A stretch of DNA of 64,000 nucleotides, taken from NCBI RefSeq assembly GCF_000332135.1, contig NZ_KB235896.1, forward strand, positions 5,227,356 through 5,291,355. The letters run 5' to 3'. The first letter of the stretch is position 1, and the number at the start of each line of letters is the position of its first letter. Made by a program: the position numbers and the translations under genes. The notes beneath the pieces were generated by a model. It worked only from the letters and a program-made list of their open reading frames with translations. It searched no databases and was not told the origin of the DNA. The DNA comes from Anabaena sp. PCC 7108. GTDB taxonomy: Bacteria; Cyanobacteriota; Cyanobacteriia; Cyanobacteriales; Nostocaceae. Below, piece after piece: positions 37,067 through 45,752 of the stretch.

Positions 37067-37376
37067 TTAATAACTATTCAGATCCCCGATTTATCAAATG
37101 ATTCAGGGATCTATCTATTCACTAGCCACACGAATAGCGGTTAAAATTGCATTCATTATTTTTAGCCATATCTTCCCTTTCAAAACCACTAACCAATATG
37201 ATATAAGCATTTATCAGTCATATATTTTACCCAGTTGCAGCCATTAAACTAGATTAAGAACATCTCCGAAAGATAGATATTGATATGAATTTCCGGGAAT
37301 TTACGAAAATGCTTTTCCTCGTGTTGGATATATAAGAACGATAGCATTCAACTCATTGAGTCAAAAGGAGTGAAAC
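37067..37376. other. Spacer before the 212-residue secreted protein
   Basis: About 310 bp without a gene. GATCCCCGAT...TTCAGGGATC (37081-37112) is an imperfect inverted repeat shortly after the oxidoreductase stop and could act as its terminator. AAAGGAGTG at 37364-37372 is the ribosome binding site of the next gene. Confidence 0.5.
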
Positions 37377-38015
37377 ATGAAAGTAAACATTCAGAATATT
37401 TATAAATGGTTTTTTAGTCCTGTGTCGGTAGGTGTATTGACAGTAATAACTATCGCATCTTCTCCTTCTCTATCCTTTGGTGCTGCCACTACAAATATCT
37501 CATCACCAACAACTTCAAGAAAATTAGTTGCTCAAAACGAAGGTAATTACAGAAATAATACTTTTAAATTGAGGTTTAACTATTCTACTAAGGATTTTGT
37601 ACTTGATCATAAAACAACTAGACCCAGTTCCAACTTGAATTTGTTAGTTATTGATCTTTGGAATAAAAAACACGCTCAGAAAATCAAAGCAGGAGCTTAT
37701 GAAGGTGGAGCGGAATACCCAGCAAATGCACAAGTTAGGGTGTACTACAATCCTCGACGTTTGTCATTGCAAAACTGGGTTAAACAAAGTCAGGATTTTG
37801 CCGCACCCAAAAAATTTAGTAATGTAAAAATAGCAGGACAAAACGCCCTCCAATTTGAATCTAGTGGTTTATATGAAAATAAGCACACCGTTTTAATTAA
37901 CCCTAAAAACTCTAACATCATTGTTATCAGCTTATCTCAAATTGGATCTGGTAATGATGATGCTATATACCGCAAAGGATATCAACAAGTGCTGCAATCT
38001 TTGAGATTTAATTGA
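37377..38015 (+). CDS. Secreted hypothetical protein (PsbP/DUF1795-like pattern possible)
   Basis: The 212-residue protein has a signal sequence (about 1-36, ending SLSFGAA). The mature domain has NTFKLRFNYSTKDFVLDH, QVRVYYNPRRLSLQNWVKQS and VKIAGQNALQFESSGLYENKH followed by VISLSQIG (given in parts). Order of strands and the NW motif recall PsbP-like/DUF1795 domains, but I cannot confirm this. There is a good ribosome binding site upstream. It is convergent with the YifB gene. Confidence 0.6.
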   Translation: MKVNIQNIYKWFFSPVSVGVLTVITIASSPSLSFGAATTNISSPTTSRKLVAQNEGNYRNNTFKLRFNYSTKDFVLDHKTTRPSSNLNLLVIDLWNKKHAQKIKAGAYEGGAEYPANAQVRVYYNPRRLSLQNWVKQSQDFAAPKKFSNVKIAGQNALQFESSGLYENKHTVLINPKNSNIIVISLSQIGSGNDDAIYRKGYQQVLQSLRFN

Positions 38016-38095
38016 TAAGAGGGAATAGGGAAAAGTAGCTAGAAAGATAATTACGAATTACGTATTCTTAGCGGGACTGGAGGCATTATTACGAA

Positions 38096-39625
38096 TTATT
38101 GCATTCTATCAATAGTTCGATATTGAATTGCTTCTGCGACGTGTTGCGGTTTGAGATCATCATCTCCGGCTAAATCTGCAATAGTTCGTGCTACCTTGAG
38201 AATGCGATCGCTTGCTCTAGCCGATAAACCCAATTTTCTAATCGCAGCTTCCAATAAATTCCGACTAGCATCATCTAAATTACACCACTTTTGGAGATGA
38301 CCACTTTGCATTTGAGCATTGCAACGCAGATTTGTTTCTGCTTGAAAACGAATCATAGCCCGTTCTCGTGCTGTTTTCACTCTTTCTGCTACAGATTTCG
38401 ATGCTTCTCCCGTTGCAGCTTGGGTGATTTCCTCCGGTTTTAAGCGATTCACAGCCACCTGCAAGTCGATTCTATCCATCAAAGGTCCCGATAATTTCGC
38501 CCAATATTGCTCTCGGTGACGCGGGGAACAAGTACACTCTTGAATCGTATCGCCATAGTAACCACAAGGACAAGGATTAGTACTCGCTACCAAAGTAAAC
38601 TGTGCAGGAAACGTCACCGATTGTCTAGTTCGAGAAATTGTCACAAAACCATCTTCTAAAGGTTGACGCAGAAACTCTAATACATCTCTTTTAAATTCTG
38701 TTAACTCATCTAAAAACAATATCCCCCGATGTGATAGAGATATCTCCCCCGGACGGGGAAAAGTGCCACCACCAACCAAAGAAGGTCCCGATGCAGAATG
38801 GTGAGGACTACGAAAAGGGCGATCGCGCACCAACGAACCACGATTTTTCAACAACCCAGCCACAGAATGAATCCGAGTCACTTCCAAAGATTCTGAAAAC
38901 TCTAAAGGTGGTAAGATACTAGGTAAACGTCTTGCTAACATTGTTTTTCCGCTGCCTGGTGGTCCCACAAAAATGAGATTATGTCCGCCAGCAGCCGCAA
39001 TTTCCAAAGCCCGACGCGCATGAGCTTGTCCTTTGACATCATGTAAGTCTGCGCCAGTATAAACTACATCTAAACCATTTCTAGTTTCATCCAACTTGAC
39101 AGGTTTGTAACGTCCTGGATTATTTAATAAATCCACCACATCAGCAATATGTCTGCAACCATAAACCGCTAATCCTTCCACCACCGCAGCTTCTTGAGCA
39201 TTATCCACAGGAACAACTAAACCTGTAATTCCCATTTTCTGTGCAGTTGCAGCAATAGGAAGAACACCCGCAATAGGACGTAAACTCCCATCTAAAGAAA
39301 CTTCCCCCAAAAATAAAAAATCTCCCAACAAATCAGGATTAACTTGTTCAGAAGCCGCTAAAATTCCCACACTAATAGGTAAATCAAAAGCGGGTCCTTC
39401 CTTGCGTAAATCTGCGGGAGTCAGGTTAATTACAATCTTTCGCATCGGAAAAGCAAAACCCGCATTTTTCAAAGTTGCTTTTACCCGTTCTTTAGATTCT
39501 TGAATAGCCGAATCTGGTAAACCTAAAATCACAATTCCCGGTAAACCCCCGGAAACATCAACTTCCACACCCACTTTGACAGCGTCGATACCGATAATAG
39601 ATGCACTCCAGACTCTAGCCAGCAT
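38096..39625 (-). CDS. comM: YifB/ComM family Mg-chelatase-like AAA+ ATPase
   Basis: The 509-residue protein has an N-terminal Lon-type domain (SASIIGIDAVKVGVEVDVSG), the Walker A motif GPPGSGKT at 221-228, Walker B ILFLDELTEF, a zinc-like NPCPCGYYGD...CTC motif, and the C-terminal Mg-chelatase subdomain. In naturally competent bacteria ComM is a hexameric branch-migration helicase that helps integrate transformed DNA. Length and motifs are complete. It stands alone. Confidence 0.93.
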   Translation of the reverse strand: MLARVWSASIIGIDAVKVGVEVDVSGGLPGIVILGLPDSAIQESKERVKATLKNAGFAFPMRKIVINLTPADLRKEGPAFDLPISVGILAASEQVNPDLLGDFLFLGEVSLDGSLRPIAGVLPIAATAQKMGITGLVVPVDNAQEAAVVEGLAVYGCRHIADVVDLLNNPGRYKPVKLDETRNGLDVVYTGADLHDVKGQAHARRALEIAAAGGHNLIFVGPPGSGKTMLARRLPSILPPLEFSESLEVTRIHSVAGLLKNRGSLVRDRPFRSPHHSASGPSLVGGGTFPRPGEISLSHRGILFLDELTEFKRDVLEFLRQPLEDGFVTISRTRQSVTFPAQFTLVASTNPCPCGYYGDTIQECTCSPRHREQYWAKLSGPLMDRIDLQVAVNRLKPEEITQAATGEASKSVAERVKTARERAMIRFQAETNLRCNAQMQSGHLQKWCNLDDASRNLLEAAIRKLGLSARASDRILKVARTIADLAGDDDLKPQHVAEAIQYRTIDRMQ

Positions 39626-39773
39626 TTTTTATATATGAATAAACCTTGAGAATATCAAAGCAGATTCTTGGGTGGATTAACAATGGGTGAAATCACGCAA
39701 GAAGACTGTTAGTAATCAGAAAACAAGGAAAACATCAGGCTAAAATAACAGCAGCTAAAGATGGAGGTGATTG

Positions 39774-39824
39774 ATGGTTCAAGCATTAACAAAACCATTA
39801 ACCTTTAAAGAATTCCTCATCTAA
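39774..39824 (+). pseudogene. Truncated Uma2 (DUF820) gene start
   Basis: GGAGGTG precedes ATG 39774, and the frame reads MVQALTKPLTFKEFLI before a stop. This is the typical opening of cyanobacterial Uma2-family nuclease genes. No continuation in any frame was found downstream, so only the 5' end survives, next to MITE debris. Confidence 0.5.
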
Positions 39825-39899
39825 TTAAAACTTACTCACTATGCAAATTGGACATGATATAGATCAACGATAATTACTGATTGTAGGCTTTTAGAACAG

Positions 39900-40028
39900 C
39901 ATATTAGTAGGGTGCGTCAGACTCACTAATTTGACACAATTAACATATTTTCCATATCTGACGCACCTGACAAGACACTGAAAGTTATATTTCATATTTG
40001 ATGTTTTCTGTCAATGCGTAAGTTCTAA
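39900..40028. mobile_element. MITE-like element, degenerate copy 2
   Basis: TAGTAGGGTGCGTCAGA and TCTGACGCACC form the same inverted core as in the copies at 27411 and 51296. The right end TGCGTAAGTTCT is present, but no matching left end was found, so this is a partial copy. Confidence 0.5.
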
Positions 40029-40169
40029 TGATATCACAACCTATACGGAGTTAGCGGCTAACAGAAATATCTGCTATTTTCTGTCATAAATAGTCTTGCA
40101 AGTCATAATTATCAGCGCGTAAGCATTCCCAAGGTGTGATCTGCCACAAACACCACATAAAGGAAATAT

Positions 40170-40430
40170 ATGCGCTATCGTCCCTATGCCAAACAAGGCA
40201 ATTATTCTATTTTCACAGCTGTTAAATTTGTCAGCTTTACGTTTTTTTTTGGAACTTTAATCTGTGGTGGTTTCTATACAGGTTCTTTCATGATCTCTTA
40301 TGTTACATCCAGCTTAAACACTATTCACCCTACCTCAATTCCTGGTATTAAACAAGACAAATGTCAGTCTACTGGGAAAGTTTGGCGTGATGATAAATGT
40401 TGGGATTATCAACATAATCCTACATTTTAA
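40170..40430 (+). CDS. Small single-span membrane protein, unknown function
   Basis: The 86-residue protein has a basic N-terminus (MRYRPYAKQGNYSIF), one long hydrophobic segment (about 18-45) and a soluble C-terminus with CQSTGKVWRDDKCWDYQH, whose two Cys may pair. AAAGGAAA lies just upstream of the ATG. I do not recognise the family. It precedes a terminator hairpin shared with the convergent M48-like gene. Confidence 0.5.
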   Translation: MRYRPYAKQGNYSIFTAVKFVSFTFFFGTLICGGFYTGSFMISYVTSSLNTIHPTSIPGIKQDKCQSTGKVWRDDKCWDYQHNPTF

Positions 40431-40465
40431 TCACTGCATAGAAGTTCTGTTTGATTTTTCCCCAT

Positions 40466-40488
40466 CAAAAAAGTCGTATATCCGACTT
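40466..40488 (-). terminator. Terminator of the TetR/M48-like operon
   Basis: On the minus strand AAGTCG (40488-40483), loop GATATA, CGACTT (40476-40471) and a T run form an intrinsic terminator 23 nt past the stop of the M48-like gene. A further GTCGG repeat next to it could give a second hairpin. Confidence 0.65.
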
Positions 40489-40510
40489 ATCTAAAAAGTC
40501 GGGTATCTGA

Positions 40511-41407
40511 TTACCAAGAAGATAAAAAGTTCCAACCCTCTTGCTGTGAATTATCTTCTTCGGACGCTTGTGATTTTAAATCTTCCTGAATCAATTGATC
40601 ATATTCACCAGAATCAACCCATTTTAATAATTCCCCACTTCGCATCACTATCCAAGAAAGTCTATGTTCTGTATAGCTTAATATTTTTGTCACCTTATCC
40701 AAACTATCAAAGCTATTAGATGCAAACTCACGAGACTGAATTAGAAAATCTTCAATAACATTATCTGTTAAGTATTCATTGGGTAAACCTGCAAGTTTAA
40801 TTAACGCAGTTGTGGCTGTATTAATATCTTGACACGCTAACAAACCAGCACGGTCAGCAGTTAACTTAGCCATCATCACCCAATTATATAAAGCTAGTTC
40901 GACTCCACTCGCAACTAAGCCACCAATACCCAAGGTGGTACTACTCAATAAATTCTTTAAAATGGGCATCACAATTGCCATTTGATGATATATCATGTGC
41001 TGGCTTTTAATTCGAGCAACTTCGTATCCTAAAATATAAAGTAATTCATCTGCATTTAGCCATTCCATAGCTTCTAAATTCATACCAATTAATGGTTTTT
41101 CTACTCCGACAACATAGGTTTGAATATAACCTGTACCTCGAAATAAATACAATTCAGGCAGGGGAGAAAAATTTAGAATTTGGCAAGTTTCTACTAATGC
41201 TGCATATAATTTGGGAAAATTACGGTTTGTGACTTTGATTTCACTACCAAGGCTTTGCAATCTCAGTAACCGATCAATACCATATTCGTTAATTTTTTTG
41301 AGTAAGGGGGAAATCCCTGGCATTTTTTGTAAAGAAGCTAAAGCTTGGCGGTCAAAAGGATGTTCATAGGCTTGAGAATTTAGTCCAGTTAAAATTTTTC
41401 TGGTCAA
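40511..41407 (-). CDS. M48-like membrane protein with destroyed zinc site (pseudoprotease)
   Basis: The 298-residue protein aligns by eye with cyanobacterial M48 peptidases (start with LTGLNSQAYEHPFDRQAL, then LPELYLFRG and QTYVVGVEKPLIGMN). The active-site helix, normally GHELGHIKSxH, reads GYEVARIKSQH (residues 127-137): both His of HExxH are replaced, by Tyr128 and Arg132. The third ligand region, normally ELTADRAG, is KLTADRAG (181-188). It therefore cannot bind zinc in the usual way. The hydrophobic segment between these motifs is kept. It lies 12 bp downstream of the TetR gene in one operon. Confidence 0.8.
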   Translation of the reverse strand: MTRKILTGLNSQAYEHPFDRQALASLQKMPGISPLLKKINEYGIDRLLRLQSLGSEIKVTNRNFPKLYAALVETCQILNFSPLPELYLFRGTGYIQTYVVGVEKPLIGMNLEAMEWLNADELLYILGYEVARIKSQHMIYHQMAIVMPILKNLLSSTTLGIGGLVASGVELALYNWVMMAKLTADRAGLLACQDINTATTALIKLAGLPNEYLTDNVIEDFLIQSREFASNSFDSLDKVTKILSYTEHRLSWIVMRSGELLKWVDSGEYDQLIQEDLKSQASEEDNSQQEGWNFLSSW

Positions 41408-41419
41408 GGGATATTTGCC

Positions 41420-42052
41420 TCATTTGCTTGTATGAGCGAGTACCAAACTCATTAAACTATCTAAAATGCGATCGCGTGACAATGACATCATTTCTTTACC
41501 ATATAGTATTTCCTGCACCATCACATAGGATACCAATGAACCAAAAAAGATTTGCGCTGTTGCTTCTGGGTCAGTAATCCCCAATTCTGGGTGAGAAGCA
41601 AAATACTGACTCAGCAATTTCCTTCCGCGCTGAATCACGGTTTGAGTATATAGTTTTGCCAATTCTGGAAAGCGTTGTGACTCGGTGATAATCAAGCGGA
41701 ACAGTGCTAAATACTCAGGATTGTCAGCAACTTTTGTGAAATAAGTTTTGGCAATTTCACGTAAAAAAATCTCTGGTTCACTACGTATATCTTCTGCACA
41801 AAAAATACCTCGGAAACTATCAATTGTCACCCTTTCCATTAACGCTTTAAATAGTCCTTCTTTATCTTGAAAGTGACTGTATATAGTCTGCTTAGATACC
41901 CCAGCTTCAGCACTCACCCTATCCATACTAGTTCCAGCATAACCATCTCTCAAGAATATCTGCATGGCTCCTTGCAAAATTTGCTCCTGTTTTGGAGTGA
42001 TTTCTCTTAAAAGAGGTAAAGTTTCAGATTGGTGACTAGAAGTTTTGGACAT
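41420..42052 (-). CDS. TetR family transcriptional regulator
   Basis: The 210-residue protein has an N-terminal TetR helix-turn-helix (about 15-65: ITPKQEQILQGAMQIFLRDGY, GVSKQTIYSHFQDKEGLFKAL). The C-terminal domain ends FFGSLVSYVMVQEILYGKE, of the AefR/YbiH-like type often found beside multidrug exporters. It is divergent from the adaptor gene at 42159 with a 106-bp shared promoter region, the classical arrangement for a local repressor of the exporter. The downstream M48-like gene is in the same operon. Confidence 0.92.
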   Translation of the reverse strand: MSKTSSHQSETLPLLREITPKQEQILQGAMQIFLRDGYAGTSMDRVSAEAGVSKQTIYSHFQDKEGLFKALMERVTIDSFRGIFCAEDIRSEPEIFLREIAKTYFTKVADNPEYLALFRLIITESQRFPELAKLYTQTVIQRGRKLLSQYFASHPELGITDPEATAQIFFGSLVSYVMVQEILYGKEMMSLSRDRILDSLMSLVLAHTSK

Positions 42053-42158
42053 CTGGAATCGTGAATTTTTTGCATATTTATTTGACTATCATACCACACA
42101 GTCTAGTATGATGATCAAAGTAGGTATTTAATTCTAAAAATATATATAGGGTGATACC
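42053..42158. promoter_or_regulatory. Divergent promoter region of the TetR and exporter operons
   Basis: This 106-bp gap contains ATCATACCACACAGTCTAGTATGATGAT (42088-42115; given as arms ATCATAC and GTATGAT), an inverted repeat of ATCATAC with an 11-14-nt spacer. The likely start sites of both transcripts would lie around it. It is the best candidate operator for the adjacent TetR protein. Confidence 0.55.
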
Positions 42159-43526
42159 ATGTCTCAGACGGCCTCAACATCTCCAGAAAGTATTATAAAT
42201 GTTCCAGTCCCACCATCTAAACAGCAACGAAAGAAACCGATTCCTTTGTTGTTGGGGTTGCTGGCTGTAGTCGGTGGGATTGGTTATGTAGTGTGGCATA
42301 ATCAACCGCAAGGAGCAGCAAATGTACTGAAAGTGAGTGGCAGGATTGAAGGTTACGAAACAGAGATTGGGGTGAAGCGTTCGGGAAGAATTGTCTCAAT
42401 TGCAGTCAGAGAAGGGGCAGCGGTCAAGAAAGGGCAAGAATTAATCAAGTTGGATGATAGTAACGACCAACTGCTACAAGAACAATTGCGGGGCGCTGAG
42501 GCTAGGGTTGCGTCTGCCCAATCTGATGAACAGCAAGCAATTTCCGATGTTACTCAAGTGCAAAGTGGGATAGAACAAATTGATAGCCAAATCAGTGAAG
42601 CAAAACTTAATTTTCAGCAATCTCAAGGAGATACCCAAGGAAGAGTTCAACAGGCACAATCTAACGTAGCAGCAGCCAAAGCCCAATTATTACAGGCTCA
42701 AGCACAGACAAAACAGGCAGAGGCAGAAGTAAAATTAGCGAGAATGAATCGCGATCGCTATGCCAAACTAGTCCAAGAAGGCGCTATTAATCAACAACAA
42801 TTTGACCAAGCACAAACCACATTTGACACAGCAGTAGCCACCCTAGAAGCCCGAAAAGCAGCGGTAAATGCTGGAGAAGAACAATTAAGTGCTGTTGTCG
42901 GGGCATTAACCCAAGCTAAAACCACAAGTTTCAATCCTGATATTCGCAATGCCCAAATAGAGGCTTTAAACAGAAAAAAAGACCAAAGTTTTGCTCAACT
43001 GAAATCTGCTCAGTCCAAGGTAAAATCTGCTCACGCTAAAGTCAATGATGCTAAGGCATCAAAACAGCAAATCCTCACCCAAATAGAAGACTCAAAAAAA
43101 GATTTAAATGTTATTAGTCCTTTAGATGGGGTAGTAACTGCCCGTAGTGTTGAACCTGGTGCAGTAGTTAGCAGTCAAACCAAGATTTTGACAATAGTTG
43201 ACCCCAATACAGTGTATTTGCGAGGTTTTATTCCCGAAGGCGATATTGGGAAAGTGCGTTTAGGACAAACAACTAAAATCTTTCTTGATTCTGCACCGGA
43301 AAAACCCCTGATGGGCAAAGTGATTGCTGTTGATCCTCAAGCTTCCTTTACACCAGAAAATATCTATTTCCAAAAAGATCGGGTAAGGCAAGTAGTAGGC
43401 GTGCGGATTCAGTTAGAAAACCCTCCTGGCTGCTTTAACCCGGAAAATCCCTACTCTGGTTCAGATTTGCCCTGCGCCAAAATTGGAATGCCGGCAGATG
43501 CGGAAATTAGGTTACAGAACAATTAA
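42159..43526 (+). CDS. HlyD-family membrane fusion protein (YbhG-like adaptor)
   Basis: The 455-residue adaptor has one N-terminal membrane segment (about 29-48, PLLLGLLAVVGGIGYVVW). A first lipoyl half (GRIEGYETEIGVKRSGRI) is followed by a long coiled-coil hairpin (about 95-310) rich in Gln/Ala heptads. The second lipoyl half is NVISPLDGVVTARSVEPG, and a beta-barrel end follows. It should link the ABC permeases to the outer membrane. It is the first gene of the plus-strand exporter operon, directly opposite the TetR gene; the twin ATPase follows after 28 bp. Confidence 0.92.
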   Translation: MSQTASTSPESIINVPVPPSKQQRKKPIPLLLGLLAVVGGIGYVVWHNQPQGAANVLKVSGRIEGYETEIGVKRSGRIVSIAVREGAAVKKGQELIKLDDSNDQLLQEQLRGAEARVASAQSDEQQAISDVTQVQSGIEQIDSQISEAKLNFQQSQGDTQGRVQQAQSNVAAAKAQLLQAQAQTKQAEAEVKLARMNRDRYAKLVQEGAINQQQFDQAQTTFDTAVATLEARKAAVNAGEEQLSAVVGALTQAKTTSFNPDIRNAQIEALNRKKDQSFAQLKSAQSKVKSAHAKVNDAKASKQQILTQIEDSKKDLNVISPLDGVVTARSVEPGAVVSSQTKILTIVDPNTVYLRGFIPEGDIGKVRLGQTTKIFLDSAPEKPLMGKVIAVDPQASFTPENIYFQKDRVRQVVGVRIQLENPPGCFNPENPYSGSDLPCAKIGMPADAEIRLQNN

Positions 43527-43554
43527 AAATTAAAAATTAAAAATTCACGAAATT

Positions 43555-45579
43555 ATGTTGGAAATAATCACCAATCACCAATTACCAATTACTAATTACC
43601 CAACAGAAGCTATTAGAGTTAGTAATTTACATCAACATTATGGACAATTAGTTGCAGTCAAGGGAATTGATTTCACTGTTAATAAAGGTGAAATGTTTGG
43701 GTTAATTGGTCCTGACGGTGCAGGTAAAACTACCACTTTTCACATCTTAGGTGGTGTGATGGAGGCAACAGCGGGAGAAGTTTTAGTATTTGGTCAACCT
43801 GCAAGAAACGCACGTTTAAAAACGGGATATCTCACACAACAGTTTTCCTTATATTTGGATCTCAGCATTGATGAAAACTTGCGTTATGCGGCGGGATTGC
43901 GACAAGTAAGTGATGATTTATTAAGGGAACGTCGCCAGAAGTATCTGACATTGATGAGTTTAGAACGGTTTAGCGATCGCTTGGCTGGTCAACTTTCTGG
44001 GGGGATGAAACAAAAGCTGGCGCTGTGTTGTGCCTTGGTTTCCCAACCCGAAGTGCTGTTATTAGATGAACCTACCACAGGAGTTGATCCAGTTTCCCGA
44101 CGGGAATTTTGGGATGTGTTAGCGGAACTTTCATCTGATGGGATGACAATTGTTGTCGCCACACCCTATCTAGATGAAGCTGAACGCTGCCATCGGGTGG
44201 CATTGATGTATGGTGGTCAAATTCACGAAATCGGCACACCAGCAGCCTTACGCGCCGATTTAGGCTTACATCGCTTAGAAGTGAGAACAGAAAATTTGGA
44301 GATAGCCGAGAAACTTCTCTTGGAAAATGTGCAGACAAATATAGTCGATGTGCAGACATTTGGCGATCGCTTGGATGTTCTCGTTGAAGATATAACTATG
44401 GGTGAAAACCAAGTTAATCAACTGCTACAACAGCATCACCCCAATATTGAACGTGGCGAACCCACCCTAGAAAACGTCTTTGTCACCCGTCTACGACAAC
44501 AAGGTTCTGCGCCAGCATTTTTACAATTTCCGCGTTCTCGTGGGGGAAATAAGGCTAGAGGAATAGAGGAGCAAGTTAACAGAGAAACAAATTCTTCCCA
44601 ATTACCAATTACCAATTACCAATCACCATCTTCTTCTCAAATCGCTATTTACGCCAATAATCTCAACCGTGTATTTGGTAATTTCCAAGCAGTCAAAAAC
44701 GTCAATGTTGAAGTACGTTATGGCGAAATATTCGGGCTTTTAGGTGCAAATGGAGCCGGAAAAACCACCACAATTAAAATGCTGTGTGGATTATTAGCAG
44801 CTAGTGGTGGTGAAATTTCTCTAGGTGGAGAAACAGAAAATCTGCGTAGCACTGAATTAAGAAAACGCATTGGTTATATGAGCCAGAAATTCACCCTTTA
44901 TGACGATTTAACAATTCTACAAAATCTAGAATTTTATAGTGGTGTTTACAGCGTCCCCCGCAAACTCAGACGCGAAAAAATTGATTGGGTAATTGCTACC
45001 TGTGGGTTAGAAGGACAAGAACAAATGCTGACTGGACAATTACCAGGAGGTTGGAAACAAAGAGTAGCTTTTGGTGCTTCTGTTATGCACGAACCAGATA
45101 TTTTATTTTTAGATGAACCGACATCTGGAGTAGATCCTTTAGCCCGTCGTCAGTTTTGGAAACTAATTAATGACTTTGCTCGTAATGGTACAGCAATTTT
45201 AGTAACAACCCATTATTTAGAAGAAGCCGAACAATGTAACCGCATGAGTTTTATGGTAGCTGGAGAAATCGCCGCCGAAGGTTCACCAAGTTCTATCAAA
45301 GCTTCTCAACCAGGAAAACTTATAGAAATTATTGTGAACCAAAACCAAGCCGCATCCAAAATACTTAAACAACAATTTGATTCTTGGCGAGTTTCTATTT
45401 TTGCCAATAGTTTACACATTGTTCTTGATCACCCTGAAGTAGAAATTCCCTACATAACTCAACTTTTAAAATCCGCAAATTTTACAATTGAATCTCTGCG
45501 TCCCATTCCTTTCTCCTTAGAAGACGCTTTTATTGGCATAGTTGAACGCACCGTAGGAGGAAACTCAAATAATTCGTAA
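43555..45579 (+). CDS. ABC transporter twin ATP-binding protein (YbhF-like)
   Basis: The 674-residue protein holds two complete ABC domains. The first (about 20-310) has GPDGAGKTTT, LSGGMKQKL and LLLDEPTTGVDP. The second (about 360-665) has GANGAGKTTT, a changed signature LPGGWKQRV, and FLDEPTSGVDP. Both belong to the drug-exporter (CcmA/YbhF) class. The N-terminal ~16 residues and part of the interdomain linker (LPITNYQ) are encoded by CCAATTA-type heptamer repeats. It lies between the adaptor and the first permease, as in ybhGFSR operons. Confidence 0.93.
   Translation: MLEIITNHQLPITNYPTEAIRVSNLHQHYGQLVAVKGIDFTVNKGEMFGLIGPDGAGKTTTFHILGGVMEATAGEVLVFGQPARNARLKTGYLTQQFSLYLDLSIDENLRYAAGLRQVSDDLLRERRQKYLTLMSLERFSDRLAGQLSGGMKQKLALCCALVSQPEVLLLDEPTTGVDPVSRREFWDVLAELSSDGMTIVVATPYLDEAERCHRVALMYGGQIHEIGTPAALRADLGLHRLEVRTENLEIAEKLLLENVQTNIVDVQTFGDRLDVLVEDITMGENQVNQLLQQHHPNIERGEPTLENVFVTRLRQQGSAPAFLQFPRSRGGNKARGIEEQVNRETNSSQLPITNYQSPSSSQIAIYANNLNRVFGNFQAVKNVNVEVRYGEIFGLLGANGAGKTTTIKMLCGLLAASGGEISLGGETENLRSTELRKRIGYMSQKFTLYDDLTILQNLEFYSGVYSVPRKLRREKIDWVIATCGLEGQEQMLTGQLPGGWKQRVAFGASVMHEPDILFLDEPTSGVDPLARRQFWKLINDFARNGTAILVTTHYLEEAEQCNRMSFMVAGEIAAEGSPSSIKASQPGKLIEIIVNQNQAASKILKQQFDSWRVSIFANSLHIVLDHPEVEIPYITQLLKSANFTIESLRPIPFSLEDAFIGIVERTVGGNSNNS
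44594..44632 (+). repeat. Heptamer repeat inside the ABC linker
   Basis: CAATTAC/CAATTAC/CAATTAC/CAATCAC-type repeats lie in frame between the two ABC domains and encode the LPITNYQSP part of the linker. The same repeat type forms the gene's 5' end at about 43567-43601. Confidence 0.8.
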
Positions 45580-45752
45580 TAGGAACTTTATTTTTCCAAA
45601 TAATTATAAAACTCATGCAAAATTCCTTTTTAAACCTCTTTTCTTCGCGATCTATCCCTTCGGGACGCTACGCGAACGCGTCTTTGCGGTTCATTAAATC
45701 CAGGATTGTGTGCGCGTAGCGCAACACAAACTACAAAAAATAATTTAGAGAT

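Larger units (their letters stand above)
39626..40169. other. Spacer with a Uma2 remnant and a degenerate MITE copy
   Basis: About 540 bp without an intact gene. It holds a 16-codon stub of a Uma2-type gene (39774-39824) and a diverged copy of the GGACTTACGCA element (about 39900-40028), whose left end is lost. Nothing else is supported. Confidence 0.6.
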
